From Symbiodinium natans (Eukaryota > Sar > Dinophyceae > Suessiales > Symbiodiniaceae), in contig CAJNDS010000364.1 of assembly GCA_905221605.1 (NCBI GenBank), forward strand, positions 92,142 to 156,141: 64,000 nucleotides of DNA, written 5' to 3'. The notes below the pieces were generated by a model. It worked only from the letters and a program-made list of their open reading frames with translations, was not told the DNA's origin and did no database searches. Within the stretch, counting starts at the first letter, position 1. The number at the start of each line of letters is the position of its first letter. Shown here one piece after another: positions 11,509 to 23,286 of this stretch. A program made the translations under genes and the position numbers.

Positions 11509-14500
11509 AGTTATGTACATATGTACACCTTATACCTCAGTAGCCCCTAAATCGCCCCCAAATCACCCCTAAGGCCCCTTACAAGGGCTTTCGTCCCATG
11601 GCTCAAATCCCCTGTGGCTCCATAATGATTCCGAAGTGCCACGGGAGGCTGCACACTCTGGAGAAAAAAGACCACCAAGAGCATGTAGGCATAGCCTTGC
11701 GTCGTTCGGATCGGACAAGTGGGCAGGGATCCAGGATGGATGCGGTTGGGATTTAGGGCCCGGCGCCGTGTGCAGAAACGCTCATGCACAAAGCACTTCG
11801 GAATTTGCCAGGGGGTTGACGACAAATAACCCTCACGCGCATACCTCAGCAAAGCACCTTGCCTTCACAAGCAATACCCCACCTGTCGCAAGTAGAAGCA
11901 CATGAGACACTTGCGCATGCACCGCTGCCACAGTCTGGGGTTCCGCGGGCAAGTGCCGCCAAAGACATTTGAAGAAATCCCGGCGGTCAAGATCTAGAGC
12001 GTGTGTGTGTTGACTGCCCTGTTCCAAAGGGTGTTAAGGGTTCCGACAAAGCAATGGTTGGGCAGAGGCCTGACGCAACGTGACTTGGTGCGAAATTCAG
12101 TGCCTACTGGCTTCCTGCACTCTGCTAGACGAGTGCGCGCTCAGAGATGTGCAATGATGGCGCTAGAGAGCTTAATCGGTTCAACAAAGCAAGGGGCATG
12201 GCAGCTAGCATCTGTCGCCATGCCAACGAAGCTGACAGGTGCTAGTGAGCAAAACGTACCTGCCGTGTTGTGCTGCTCATGGGCCAGGAGCTGGCAGCTT
12301 GAGGGCCTGTGTCATATGAAGAGTTACCGTTGATGTTTGCTTTTCTTCTGTGATGTGATTGTGAAGAATGTGCCATCAAACAATGCACCCTCTCAAGTGT
12401 GACTGGGTTGTCTTTCTGACAGAGCGACAACTCTGATCCCAGCCTGTGATCCTTGGGACATGTGGCTGGGCGACCGGTCGAAATTTGAAGGTCGCTGTCT
12501 GAAAGCTTGATGATTCAATGATTTATTTGATTGATTCACTTGGTCCAAAGGGTTCAACTCTGTGCAACAAAACACCAATCTCTACTGGAAGCTCGGTTGA
12601 CCTGGTGTTTTGCCAGTTCTCTTAAAAGGACAAGGCAAGTGTGATCCATGGTCTTTGACTTGATCGATTATGTAGTGCCTCAGTTGAATCAGCATGTCTC
12701 GAGAGGGGCTGCATCGAACAGCCCAGAGAGAAAAGAAAAAACACACAAAAAAACACAAAATGACAAGAACGAGTTCGGCAGACAAACCTTTCCCTGACCT
12801 CTCAGGTTTGGGCAGCTCCTTACCTGAGGAGCCTGGACACATGTGTGCCCAGAAAGGGGCAGGGTTTTTTCCTCTTGGCGTCGTGATTTGCCTGGGTGGC
12901 TTCATGTGTGTTGACTGCCCTGTTCCAAAGGGTGTTAAGGGTTCCGACAAAGCAATGGTTGGGCAGAGGCCTGACGCAACGTGACTTGGTGCGAAATTCA
13001 GTGCCTACTGGCTTCCTGCACTCTGCTAGACGAGTGCGCGCTCAGAGATGTGCAATGATGGCGCTAGAGAGCTTAATCGGTTCAACAAAGCAGGGGGCAT
13101 GGCAGCTAGCATCTGTCGCCATGCCAACGAAGCTGACAGGTGCTAGTGAGCAAAACGTACCTGCCGTGTTGTGCTGCTCATGGGCCAGGAGCTGGCAGCT
13201 TGAGGGCCTGTGTCATATGAAGAGTTACCGTTGATGTTTGCTTTTCTTCTGTGATGTGATTGTGAAGAATGTGCCATCAAACAATGCACCCTCTCAAGTG
13301 TGTGTGTGTGTGCAGATGCAAGCTCAGCTCTAAATGCTGCTTTTCCAACATGCTAACAAGCAGCCTCACAATTTGCCTGCTTAAGTCTGAAGGCTAAGAG
13401 TTTAGGGTTCCGAGCGAGATGTAGCCATCTGCTTTGCAAGCGTGCGCATATGCGCGCTTCACTCTAAGGGCTGAGGGCATGGGCGGGGGGGGCGGGGGGC
13501 CACGGGGGGTAGGTAGAGGGATAGGACTGCCTCAAACCCGTAGCCCGAACCCCTTGAGCCTGAGCCCTAGGAAACACTAAACCCTGAAACCTTGACCCTG
13601 CAAAAGATCCTTCAACCCTCGAACAAAGCCTGAAGCCGAGTAGCTGTTGATGCACCCGTCAGCAACGCCGACAAGCTCATGCTTCTTTGCCCACTCCTTG
13701 ATCAAGCGCCCGAGCTGGAGCACTCGGTGGTCGTACTTGCAATACCTTGGGGCACTTCGCGGGAACTCGTGGCCTGAATGATCCATCTCCGGTGGGACTT
13801 ACGGAGGCCGGCAGTCTGGGGTGGATTCAGGAATGTCTTGGGCTGCTGCTTCAGTGGCGTCATGTTGGCGTGACGCTGCCTAATTTTGATGCCCAAGTCA
13901 CGTGTTGAGCAGCAGGGAATTCCTCACCCCGAGCTCGTTGTTGATGCAAAAATCCACCTGCGGTCCCGTCAGCAGCGGCTCTGCAAGTACCGCACCCTCT
14001 CCCTTGCAACGAAATCCTGCAACTCCTCTGCCTCCATGTTGTCCTTCCGGTCAGTCAGCTTCAGAATGGGCACAGTTGCCTGATCCATGTCCCACGTGAA
14101 AGCTGGATGAAGGTTGCGACTTAATCTTAGAAATACTAATAAGAAGAATAGTAATAGCAATAGTAAATCATCACAATCATATTCAGAATCACAATCAGAA
14201 TCATAATCATAACAATAAGAAGAAGAAGAAGAAGACTAATAGGGACTCACTTGCAGAGATTGCGAACAAGACTTGTTCAGCCGACCATGCTAGATGGTGG
14301 TTGATGGGACTACGTGCCAAGGATATGCACCCAGATGCGCACGCGAAAACACACACCGGCTCCAGTGCGCTCCAGATGTCATCCCTGGAACGCAAAAGCG
14401 GCCACCGTGCCTGAAAAATCTTTGTAATGTTATCAAATCCCAAACTGTCGAGGCGGTCCGCGAATTTCCTGAGATAGCGCTCATCGGTGCTCTTCGGCGA

Positions 14501-14633
14501 ACGCAGGTGCTCAGCGGACGTCTTGCGTGCGAGCCGCTGCAGTATCGTGATGGCGCTCTCCTCAATGGCTCCCACGAACACAACATCCAAATCCGAGGTC
14601 CCGGTCTTGAAGCCGTTCGAAAAGGAACCGAAC
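10125..14633 (-). CDS. Terminal uridylyltransferase / non-canonical poly(A) polymerase (Cid1-type), 10 exons
   Basis: Adds nucleotides, typically U or A, to RNA 3' ends. Exons on the minus strand, all phase-consistent: 14633-14411, 14079-14032, 13957-13902, 13745-13630, 11695-11621, 11054-10899, 10835-10764, 10685-10618, 10409-10352, 10198-10125. The first carries the nucleotidyltransferase signature [19 protein letters not shown] with the two metal-binding Asp of DLD. The second and third give [16 protein letters not shown] and [14 protein letters not shown], with the third catalytic Asp. Then come [30 protein letters not shown] and LLVVFFLQ of the central domain, and [16 protein letters not shown] plus [15 protein letters not shown] of the PAP-associated domain. 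The family assignment is firm; the choice between uridylation and adenylation cannot be made. Nine introns: five GC, three GT, one GA donor. N-terminal exons upstream of 14.63 kb were not found, and the stop at 10125-10127 may be read-through into an intron. Confidence 0.9.
10421..10505 (+). repeat. TTTAGGG array inside a uridylyltransferase intron
   Basis: Lies in inferred intron 10410-10617 (208 nt) and ends 12 nt from the 3' splice site. In gene sense it reads CCCTAAA. Confidence 0.95.
11391..11530. repeat. TATACG / TATATG palindromic microsatellite
   Basis: Runs of (GTATAC)n then (GTATAT)n, self-complementary along most of the length. Within intron 11055-11620 of the uridylyltransferase gene. 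Confidence 0.9.
12001..12404. repeat. 0.4 kb direct repeat, copy 1
   Basis: About 400 bp, identical to 12904-13307 except for one A/G difference (position about 12191 against 13093). Both copies are bordered by GTGTG runs. They lie inside uridylyltransferase intron 11696-13629. Each copy carries a 110-codon plus-strand frame that the single change leaves synonymous, but no family match supports it as a gene. Confidence 0.95.
12904..13307. repeat. 0.4 kb direct repeat, copy 2
   Basis: Second copy of the repeat at 12001-12404, about 500 bp downstream, ending in a (GT)n run. The near identity implies a very recent duplication, gene conversion or an assembly artefact. Confidence 0.95.
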
Positions 14634-16870
14634 CTGGCCAGGACTCAGACCGCCGCTCACCCCCAGTGAGCAAGGCGAACTACTCCAGTTATAGGGAACC
14701 TTGGGTTACATACCCCCCCTTGATAATCCAGGTAAGGAGCATGTGAACTGATCCGGTGAGTCCAAGCTGTCCTGAAGCCAAACATATCACCGCAGGCGCA
14801 CACACAGAGACCAGCACATCATGGAAGGAGGTGACTGGCTCGGCCTGTAACAACATTAATATTATTATCATTATTCTTATTCTCATTTTATGTTTATGTT
14901 CATTGTTTTGTTCTTCTTCTTATTTTTCTTCTTCTTATCATTGTTGTTATTATGATTGTTTACTATCATTACGATTATGATAATTTTTACTTTTATCATT
15001 TTGTGTGGCTTGAGCTTGCTTTTTGTTGTAGGTGAGGGGGCGGGGCAAGCATAACGATCGGAACTGAGTATTACATCAAACAATGCCACCCCCCCCCCCT
15101 TGTTTCAGTGTTAGTCCAGCCCTTGTGTGTTGATACACGCTTTGCTTGACCTGTTAAACATGAGTTGGTTTAGCTGGGGGTGCGGGGCTGGGGGGGGGGT
15201 GGAGGGTGCGCCTCGGTAAACATAATGATCGGAGGACACTGCTTACAGCAAGCCGCTCCCCCGCCCCCAATGTGCAATAGATGTGCAATAGATGTGCAAT
15301 AGATGTGGCCCAGGCTTCGCATGCTGAGCAGGGTACCACAATTGAAACGAAAACCCCCCCCCCACATTCGGGCACCATCCCCCCACCACATCGCACCCTG
15401 CAAGCCAGCCCGCACTTGGCCAAGACAAAGCTTCCTCTTCGGCCCTGCTAGAGACTTCAGTTGTTGCTTCCTGGGCACTGCAGGCGATTGGTGGCGTTTC
15501 TCGTTGTGTCTCCTTTAATGTGGACTGACTGTTCTCGGAGTTCATTTGCCTTTGTTTCAGTTTGTCTCCTTCAGGTGTGCCCTGGTATCCTTCGTCTCCT
15601 CCCTTCGTGTGCGGTCGGTCCGGTTGAGTCCTCCTAAACAATCAAACGCTCACAGCTGCACCCGTAAGCCCTAACCCGAAACCCTAAACGCTTGGTGACT
15701 CCACTGCCGGCAAGGCCGTTGCATCCGAGAATAGATCGCCCTGAAAGCTGACGGTCTACATTCTGTGAACAAAAGGGCCAGGAGGTCAAGGATGCGGGGA
15801 GGAGGGCCGACCTAAAGAACCCACCAACACGAACCAAGACCCAAATGAAGGTGCAGTCACAAAACCAAGGAAAGACTCAGCAAGACCTGTGCAGCTCACC
15901 TCAATTGCACTTGCATCATTTCACACTATGACCAGCCGCTCCTTCTCTGTAAACACAAACACGCCCCACAGCCTCTAATAGCCAAGATTCGAGCAAGTCC
16001 ATTTAAGGTCAGGTTTATCCTCTTCGCAGCTTTCTCCCGCTGGCCAGTTCGAGCACCAGCCCGCAAGCTGTCACGAAGCTCCTCTGACAATGGGAGGAGG
16101 TTTAGGGTTTAGGGTTTCGGGTTTAGGGAATGGAGGCATCTTCATTTCATGAAGTCCTCCCTGGAATCTACCCAGCTACCATTGCCGAAAGCTTCGTTGC
16201 CTGGCCTTGGTGGCGCTAGATCCAGGTTGCCGTGAACGCCGGCTTCAGCTTTACCCGTCCAACATGCACTTATCGTCACAAAAGGAGAGCAGACCACAAC
16301 CCGGCAAGAGCTCGGGTCCTCATTGAGGGGGCCCATGACCTGCCCGAAGCCACTCGCAAGGAAACACTCTCTGCACCACTGGCCATATGGGGGTTTACGA
16401 AAAGGGGCCCCTAATATAGACCCCCAAATAGTAGGATCCCCTTAAAAATAAGGACCCCAATAAGCTACCCCTGATTTCGCAAACCCCCATATCGAGCATT
16501 TGTCCCCAGAACCTGCTCTGGAAGGAGGACTGACATCTCCCGACACCTGAGACGTTGGCAGCTCGGATATTCACCCCCGCTTTTGCTTCATGATTCGCTG
16601 TGTCGGTGAAGTGGTGCTCGTCTTAACCTTCTGCTGCAAAGGCACCAGGCGCTTGTCGTGGGTTTTCACGAAAAATAGTCAGTTCCTTGGAAAGTACCCG
16701 TGCGAACAGTCATTCCACACATCAACACAGCATGTGAGCTCATGTCCGAGGCATGCACAGAAATAAAGAAAACCGGGGATGGCCTCACAGAAGCAGTTTC
16801 TCCCACATTTTCGTTGCACGCAGTGGCTGAACGCTCTCCTCTCTAGCATAGATGCTAGAGGGGCTTTTGG
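14634..16870. other. Upstream flank of the uridylyltransferase gene, no supported exon
   Basis: Contains AT/TTC microsatellites (about 14850-15010), homopolymer C/G runs, a triple TGTGCAATAGA repeat (15268-15304), degenerate CCCTAAA (15663-15690), a TTTAGGG array 16099-16129 and a MITE-like element at 16385-16492. An acidic, coding-like minus-strand stretch near 15430-15600 (with QSTLKETQRETPPIACS) could be an N-terminal exon of the uridylyltransferase but could not be joined. Confidence 0.45.
16385..16492. mobile_element. MITE-like element, family B copy 1 (108 bp)
   Basis: Inverted ends ATATGGGGGTTTACGAAA and TTTCGCAAACCCCCATAT (one mismatch). The interior has CCAAATAGTAGG and AAGGACCCCAATAAGC, shared with 17113-17205, 21946-22047 and more weakly 36740-36828. 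Confidence 0.8.
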
Positions 16871-16871
16871 T

Positions 16872-16994
16872 AAGGATCCAGCCAGCTTCAAGCTGTACCC
16901 GAGGTGCCAGAGCAGCGAACCTCCGGATATCCTTAGCTTGAGACTGGATCGCTTGCAACTGAAGCAGCTGAAGCAGCTGAAGCTCAAGGAACTC
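16872..16994 (-). CDS. Probable exon with a Leu/Gln coiled coil, unidentified
   Basis: Minus-strand frame opening at a CCAG acceptor: EFLELQLLQLLQLQAIQSQA, then KDIRRFAALAPRVQLEAG. The heptad-like L/Q pattern and codon composition look coding. No partner exon or family identified. Confidence 0.4.
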
Positions 16995-17112
16995 CTGGAT
17001 TGCCAAAGCATTCCACACATTACCGGAGCACCTTAGCAAAAAGCCTGCAGCTCACTTGCACAGTATGAAGGAAAGCGTGAAAAAACCAACAAAAAGGAGC
17101 TCTGGAAGCAAT

Positions 17113-17205
17113 GGGATATTGCGAAGATAGGGGACCCCCAATGTTGATCCCCAAATAGTAGGCACCCATAGGGACCCCTTCACAACAAGGACCCCCACAA
17201 ACGGT
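17113..17205. mobile_element. MITE-like element, family B copy 2 (degenerate)
   Basis: Shares GATCCCCAAATAGTAGG and AAGGACCCCCA with copy 1. The inverted ends are eroded. Confidence 0.6.
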
Positions 17206-18757
17206 CGTACGCCCGTGGCTCAATTGCGGCCCGGGCTCTGGCGTTCTGGAAATTAATTGCGCCACGAATCGTGGCTGGGTCAGCTCCTTTTTGGCGCCAA
17301 GCGCCTTGAGCCTACATCACATCTGGGGCGCGGCGAAAGCAAACCTTGAGTTCTGCGTTCAGCGCTCACAAGCATGCTGACATCTGCTGCAGAGACTGCC
17401 GACAAGCTCCTGCGAGGATCACAAGCATAGCAGGACGTCGACCACGTGTACGGGACTCCCTCGCGACCCTTCCTCGCTTGCGACCCATGCGCAACAGGGC
17501 TCCGACATTGCGCGCGCTCTACGCGTTGGAGGGCGTCAACGCCCACCTTTGGCCTCGGAACGCAAGGCCCAGCAGCTGACTGCTTGTGCCAGAAGTCGAG
17601 GTGAGAAAGCCAAGGACGGCATCATAAACCCATAGACATCGCAAACCACGTACTTCGTCCGTTGATGAGGACTGGTTGCCCTTCCCTCTTTTCATCTTCC
17701 GGGCGCCGGGCGTCTGAAGTCCAGGGCACAGTCAGCAGTTGATACCCCCTGAGTGCCCCTTTCTTCTGACATGCGAGAGCCAGAGGATGCGGAGATACGA
17801 CTACAAGCAAACCCTAAATTTTGAACCCGAAATCCTAAACCCTTAAACCTAAACCTGAACCCTAAACCTTAAACCCGATTTAGATGGAGTAAGCAGGCAA
17901 GGCAATCATACCATGCAGAGGCCCAGCTCCTCCGAAAAGCGCCCCTGCCACCCTCCCTATCTCTCATCATTTGAGGCTTCTTCTTTTGTTTGGAGACTCT
18001 CTCTCGTCTCTCCGCTCTCTCTATTCTCTCTCCTCCTTTTCCTCTGTTTCACTGGCGCCGATGCTGTCCGAGCGTTGCTTGGCTTGTGGAACAGGCATTT
18101 GCTCTTCCGTGACGTCTCCCGTCGCCTTGGCGCAACAAGGTCGAATTTGAAGAGCTGCAGCACTCAGCTGTACATGCTCGGCCTGAGCATAGGATGCTCC
18201 CAGCGAACCAACGGCACGCCGCAAAATGTTAAGATGAGATTTTGCACCTTCACATAAGACAGATACCACCATCACGACTTTCTGGCAGGCGCCAGGTGAA
18301 ACTGGACTTGTCGAGCCAGTCTCTGAGACATGCAAACTCAACACCTGCTCTTGGATCCATGGGAGACGTGCTCCTACGCCCTTACACCCACCCCTACGTC
18401 TATATAGAGGCATCTGTGCAACACAGAGATATTCCTTCACAAGGCTAAAGCCGTCGCATGTTGTGGTGTGTATAAGATGATGCACTTCCAGCTTCCCCCC
18501 CATCGCGAACAGATGGTCTCACATAATGGTGTCGATGAGAGCGCTCTGCATGCCTGTCGGCACTTTCCCATCAATGAAGAGAACACCACCCTAAACCCTA
18601 AACCCTAAACCCGAAACCCTAAACCCTAAACCCTAAACCGCAGAAGGCGCTCCTGCACCTGCACTCTGCAGCTTGAAGATGCTCTCCAGGACCTACACCG
18701 CAGACTCCAGAAATGGCGGATGCAAACTCTGTCTGTACTGGGGTTGTCACCCCAATC
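17206..18757. other. Intergenic stretch downstream of eIF6
   Basis: Contains degenerate CCCTAAA (17808-17878) and a CCCTAAA array (18589-18640). A minus-strand open stretch at about 18040-18260 (with ILRRAVGSLGASYAQAEHVQ and a charged tail) is coding-like but unassigned. 17280-17600 is open in several frames with nothing recognisable. Confidence 0.45.
18589..18640 (-). repeat. CCCTAAA array downstream of the eIF6 stop
   Basis: About seven units, one CCCGAAA variant, starting 118 bp past the inferred eIF6 stop codon. Confidence 0.95.
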
Positions 18758-21700
18758 TCAGTCGCGGTTGTGTCCATGCCTCAGATTGTCTGAGGCCCCC
18801 AACTGCAAAGGAGGCGCAAGCAAAGTCTGGATCTCTTCCAGGTTCTTCCCAAGGTCTGAACCACAAAATGCAGCCCAGTCATTTGCAACTACGCCAGCAC
18901 CGATGATGTCCTGCACACCCAGGGGAATGGAAAAGTCCGGACTGATGGCGGGCATTGAACACGACAAGCACGTCGGCAAAATCACCATCAGTGCAGGACC
19001 TAAGGCAGCGGCAGAACCACGGTTCACAGTGCCAGCAGTGAGGGGCACCTGCCCAAAGCAATCACAAAACCATTCATCGTATCAGGCACGGTGAGGGGGA
19101 GGTTGATACAGACGGTGTGTGTGGGTTGCGGGGCTTGGTGGCCAGTCGCTGCAAAATGCCTCAATCAAAAGGTCAGCACAATCACACGTCCAAACATGAT
19201 TCAACATGTTTTGGCAGGCCTGAATGAGTTGCGAAAGCTCCTCCTGCCAGGTGTCGCACATTCTTGCCGGGCCGTGGTGGTAGTTTCTCACACGCGCTTG
19301 TCTTTTGTGGCTGCTCCCTAAGACATACTGTATCTCTACCAAACTGGAGGCTGCAACAATACGGCCCAAGACACCATGTCTTGCATGGGCGTCCGCGCGT
19401 GTACAAGGCCGCCCTGGCATGGGAGATGCCGAAAAATCGTCTCAAGGTCACATTCGCACAGAACTGTCAGATGCACATGGTTGAGTAAATGGGTTTTATG
19501 TTTGGATATGCATATATATATATATATATACATAATATATAAATTCTTCCGAGTTTTTCTCAACAGTCAACACTTTAGCTGCAAAACCGAGGACAACGAA
19601 AGCTAGCCTGGAGTCTGGGCGACACACTGGCTTTATGCAGCCATTCCAGGACCCCATCTTCCCCCCTTTCCGCCCGGCACCCTTCTTGACACCCTAAACC
19701 CCAAACCCTAAACCTTAAACCCTAAACCCTAAACCCGCGTCTTCTTCCTTCACAGTTTACGCAATATACACTACCAACGATCCCACGCCTCTTCCTCCTC
19801 CTTATCCTCCTCTCCTCCTCCCATCTTGCCTTCCCCCATTCCTCTTCTTCTTTTCCATCTGGCCTTTCTATGTTACACACGTAATACGATATCATATATG
19901 TTACAGACGCTATGTACCCTATGACCCCTGTACCCTGTGTACCCTATGTACCCTGTGTACCCTATGTACCCTATGTACCCTACGTACCCTATGTACCCTA
20001 TGTACCCTATGTACCCTATGTACACAAAAGAAACCCTACACACTTTACATGTACACGACTTTTGTTTCGAAACACCAAATTTCCACAAGATTTGAGCAAC
20101 ATGTTCGTACAGTTCCGCCCCGTACGCCCATGCTAAAAACCCAGACAGGGGAGTTGGCAGACATGCTCTCATACAGATCGCAATCTGGCCTCAAGAGCTA
20201 TCCAAAAACACGCGATTGGTAGGAAACGGACGCGCGAATGGCAGATTCTGAGCAACACGCGCTCACGGAGACTGCGATCCAGGTCCGCGGTGCTCTCCAA
20301 AACACGCGCTTGAGACAAGAAGATGTAGGAACACACTCATACAGACCGCGACCGCGACCTATAGCTCAAGATCCGTGCGTAACCCCAATCATACCCCACG
20401 GGTGTTATTGATAGTATTGTATGTAATCGTCTATGTTACCCGTCACCCGTTTTACGGTATATTTTGAGCAACACGCGCTCACAGAGACCGCGATCCAGGT
20501 CCACGGAGCTCTGCTCTCCAAAACACGTGCTTGATACAAAACGACGTACGAAGACGTGCAAACGGCGAGCTACTGCTCAAGACCGCTGCAGATCCAAAGG
20601 TCAAAGGTCGCATATTCAAGAGTGACCACCCCCTTTTTCCTCGAAACTGCCAGTTGTTTTGCAACTCTGAAGGGTTTGTCTGGTCCACCTGCTAAAGCAG
20701 AGACTACGCTTAAGCCTAGCTACGCTAGCTTTTGTGATCAGTGTGAAAATACATATATATTGTACACATATGTGGGATGGTTTATATTGTTGTTAATGAA
20801 GAGTCTGTATTCGGTTTATATATGTATATATATATATAGGTGAGTGTATCAATGGGGTGTCCTTCTGGGGACTTCAAATAGAAAACCATCTACTTCATGC
20901 ACGTACAGTATATGCTTACTTATCCGTTTATTACAAATACACATGTACTGTATCACATGTACATATGCATATGCACCTACATAAACGTTTATATACATAT
21001 ACATACACATACACAAACAGGTGGCATGAAAGTGTTCGAAGCGGTGCTCACAGCATCAGCCATTAGCCTAACATCCTTTGCAACGGCCGTATAGTGGCAT
21101 ACCCTAAACCCTCAAACCCTAAACCCTGAAACGCAAAACCCAAACCCTAGCCCCTAAACCTTTGAAAGAAGCTTTGCAAACATGGCCTGGTTTGTCAGCA
21201 CACCTCAGATGTCAGCTATCTTGCAAGGCCACGGAGTGACTTGTATGGCCAATAGCCATCCCGCACAGCAAACAGACTCAAAAAATACGACGTCCGACAG
21301 ATGTTATCGTCTCCAGTTTCGGGTCCGGACCGCGTCAGCCTCCCCAACACAAAGGAACCGCCCAGACCACAACCATCCCGGGCCACTGTCTGCCCTTTCC
21401 TGATTCTGTCGTGGCAAGCTACTTGGAGGTTCATGGTACTTATTAACCAAGTATAACTGCACCTACAACTGTACTTACAACCATATTAGGGAAGTTACAG
21501 GGGCTTATAAGTTGGTTATAGGTGCAGTAATAAATGGTTCATAAGTACCATGAACCTCCAAGTACCCTTCCACTGGCTCAGGGTTGCCTTGCTGTTGGTC
21601 ACGCAAGAATGCAATGCCGAGAACCCAGTTTTTAAGGGGCGGTCCGCATCTATGGCTTTGGCACCCGATGTACAAACTACGTCAGCTACCGTTAGCCCCA

Positions 21701-23286
21701 AGTCGCGTCGTAGACACTTCGGACGGGCCCGGAGTGAGCGGGAGGGGGGGAGGCCCTAAACCCTAAACCCTAAACCCTGAACCCTAAACCCTAAACCGGG
21801 TGAGGGAGGCGCGGCACTCTTGAATCGGAAGGCATCCAGGCGAACCAAACAGATTGCTTGCGGACAAGCTGCAGTAGCTGCCTACGAGAACGTTCTGCGC
21901 AACGGTTGCTCTGAACACATCAACCTGGCGCAAACACAAGCAAAACATGGGGCGCTTACGAAAGTAAGGGACCCCAAAAAAGAAACCAAATAGTCTTATA
22001 ATTGACCCCAATAAGCTACCCCCAATTTCGGAAACCCCCCCCAAAATGGCATCTGAACATGCCTCTGCCCTTCGGGACATTTCGGGACATCCGCCGGCCT
22101 TCAGTGTGTCAGCAATCACTTCCTCGGTCTCCCGATCCAGATCTGTGTGCACCAGCGCTACCTGCCATCTGCTTTAGGGTTTAGGGTTTAGGTTTTAGGG
22201 TTTAGGGTTTCGGGTTTAGGGTTTAGGGTTTAGGGTTTAGGGTTTTGCCCCTCAAAAAGCTCTCGCAGCGCTTCTTGTTCTCCTCCGAGTTCTCTTCAAC
22301 ATGGCGCAAGCGCGTAGTCGTTGCAGGCGATGCAGTTGCCAAGAGCTGACAGGCGCTCCTCAACCTTCTGGACCTCGGAGGCACGTAGAAGCCGTTACAA
22401 AGCCCTGGCGCTGCAAAATCAACAGCGCCAAAACAGCTCTCCAGAGATGGGCTCTGGACTCGAATGCCCTCCGGCAGGTGATTTCTAAGATGTGCCAGCT
22501 CCTGTTGAACACAAAAATCTGCTGAAAATGCGGGAACGCACAAGCATGAAGACAGGCACGTGCTATCACCTTGACAGGAGGCACACGGGGCACCTGGTCA
22601 GTCGTGATGCTTGGCACTAGAAGCCCGTGGCGGTTGCCAACTGTGACCTGACGGGCTCACAAGGCTGACAGGACAGCGGCCACTGCCAAGCTCTGAGGAC
22701 TGGACTCTACCACAAATCCTGGTTCCTGGAGAGCAGTTCACGACAAGCCGGAGCCTTTCACAAGAGCCTGAGTCGCCCAAGAGGGCAAGAGTTTCTCACG
22801 TTTCCCCCCCCCCATCGAAGATGCTGCTGTGTTGTGTGTTTCCATTGGTAGAAGTTGCAACAAAGGCGGAGTGGTGACTTACTTTCCTTGCGCACACACC
22901 AGGTTGAAATAGGGGTCTCTAGGTCGTTAGCTAAACTGACCTTTTCCGGACTCCCTCTGCGGACCTTGAACCCCCAAGCGAGGTGGTCGCCGTGATAGTC
23001 GTTTCAAGTCCGAAGCGCGTGAATCAGTGAAGGCAAGACTGACTCTTCTTGCATTTGCAGTGAAGCTTCTAGCATGAGACTATCGGGAAGGAGTCATGCG
23101 ACCCTTCAAGGCACCACACGAGCTTCTGCAGATGCACTGATCATCTTCGGTCGGGAGTTTGTCAAGGCATGGGGCCCTTGCAACGCACTGAGGCATTCCT
23201 GATCAGAGCCCTGGGTCCGGCTACGCTCATGCTGGCAGTCCTCCGATAGTGGCGTGAACCACTGGAATGTGCTTCGACAGCTCTGC
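18758..23286 (-). CDS. EIF6: eIF6, exons 4-14 (anti-association / 60S biogenesis factor)
   Basis: eIF6 binds the 60S subunit, is needed for its maturation and blocks premature joining to 40S. Exons, all minus: 23286-23241 (AELSKHIPVVHATIG), 22725-22706 (TRICGR), 22647-22594 (VTVGNRHGLLVPSITTDQ), 22501-22460 (ELAHLRNHLPEGIR), 22373-22314 (VEERLSALGNCIACNDY), 22161-22099 (VALVHTDLDRETEEVIAD), 21924-21866 (VDVFRATVAQNVLVGSYC), 19262-19220 (DTWQEELSQLIQ), 19048-19013 (VPLTAGTVNRGS) and 18910-18758 (IIGAGVVANDWAAFCG, then the stop). These follow the conserved eIF6 sequence in order without redundancy. One short exon between 21866 and 19262 (the family's GLVHP segment) was not found. Donors are GC, GT and one GA. 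The C-terminus after EEIQTLL is not family-like and may be misread. Exons 1-3 are 15 kb away at 38.4-39.2 kb. Confidence 0.92.
19690..19736 (-). repeat. CCCTAAA array in the eIF6 intron region 19263-21865
   Basis: About six units with CCCCAAA and CCTTAAA variants. Confidence 0.93.
19905..20022. repeat. 9-bp minisatellite, unit TGTACCCTA
   Basis: About 13 units. Because the unit is a multiple of three, both strands are open (VPY and GYI repeats); not a gene. Confidence 0.95.
20160..20560. repeat. Diverged direct repeats with ACACGCGCT...GAGACCGCGATCCAGG
   Basis: Three to four imperfect copies of a roughly 100-bp stretch (near 20240, 20280, 20340 and 20470) sharing AGCAACACGCGCTCAC, GACCGCGA and CTCCAAAACACG. 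Function unknown; located in the eIF6 intron region. Confidence 0.6.
21100..21161 (-). repeat. Degenerate CCCTAAA array
   Basis: About eight units, several diverged. Confidence 0.85.
21421..21563. mobile_element. MITE-like element, family A copy 2 (143 bp)
   Basis: Ends ACTTGGAGGTTCATGGTACT and AGTACCATGAACCTCCAAGT are a perfect 20-bp inverted repeat, with inner similarity (AACTGCACCT and AGGTGCAGT). Lies in the eIF6 intron region 19263-21865. Confidence 0.88.
21754..21797 (-). repeat. CCCTAAA array
   Basis: Six units, in the intron region downstream of eIF6 exon 21924-21866. Confidence 0.95.
21946..22047. mobile_element. MITE-like element, family B copy 3, filling eIF6 intron 21925-22098
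   Basis: Shares the interior of copy 1 (GACCCCAATAAGCTACCCC) and inverted ends of the type GCTTACGAAA and TTTCGGAAAC. It makes up about 100 of the 174 nt of the intron between two well-supported eIF6 exons. Confidence 0.78.
22173..22244 (+). repeat. TTTAGGG array inside eIF6 intron 22162-22313
   Basis: Nine to ten units in an intron of 152 nt, C-rich strand in gene sense, ending 12 nt from the acceptor. Confidence 0.97.

Noticed and set aside
12001-13307. The 110-codon frame in both duplicated copies as a gene
   Set aside because: It lies in an intron on the opposite strand, has no motif, and the copies are too similar for the lack of non-synonymous change to indicate selection.
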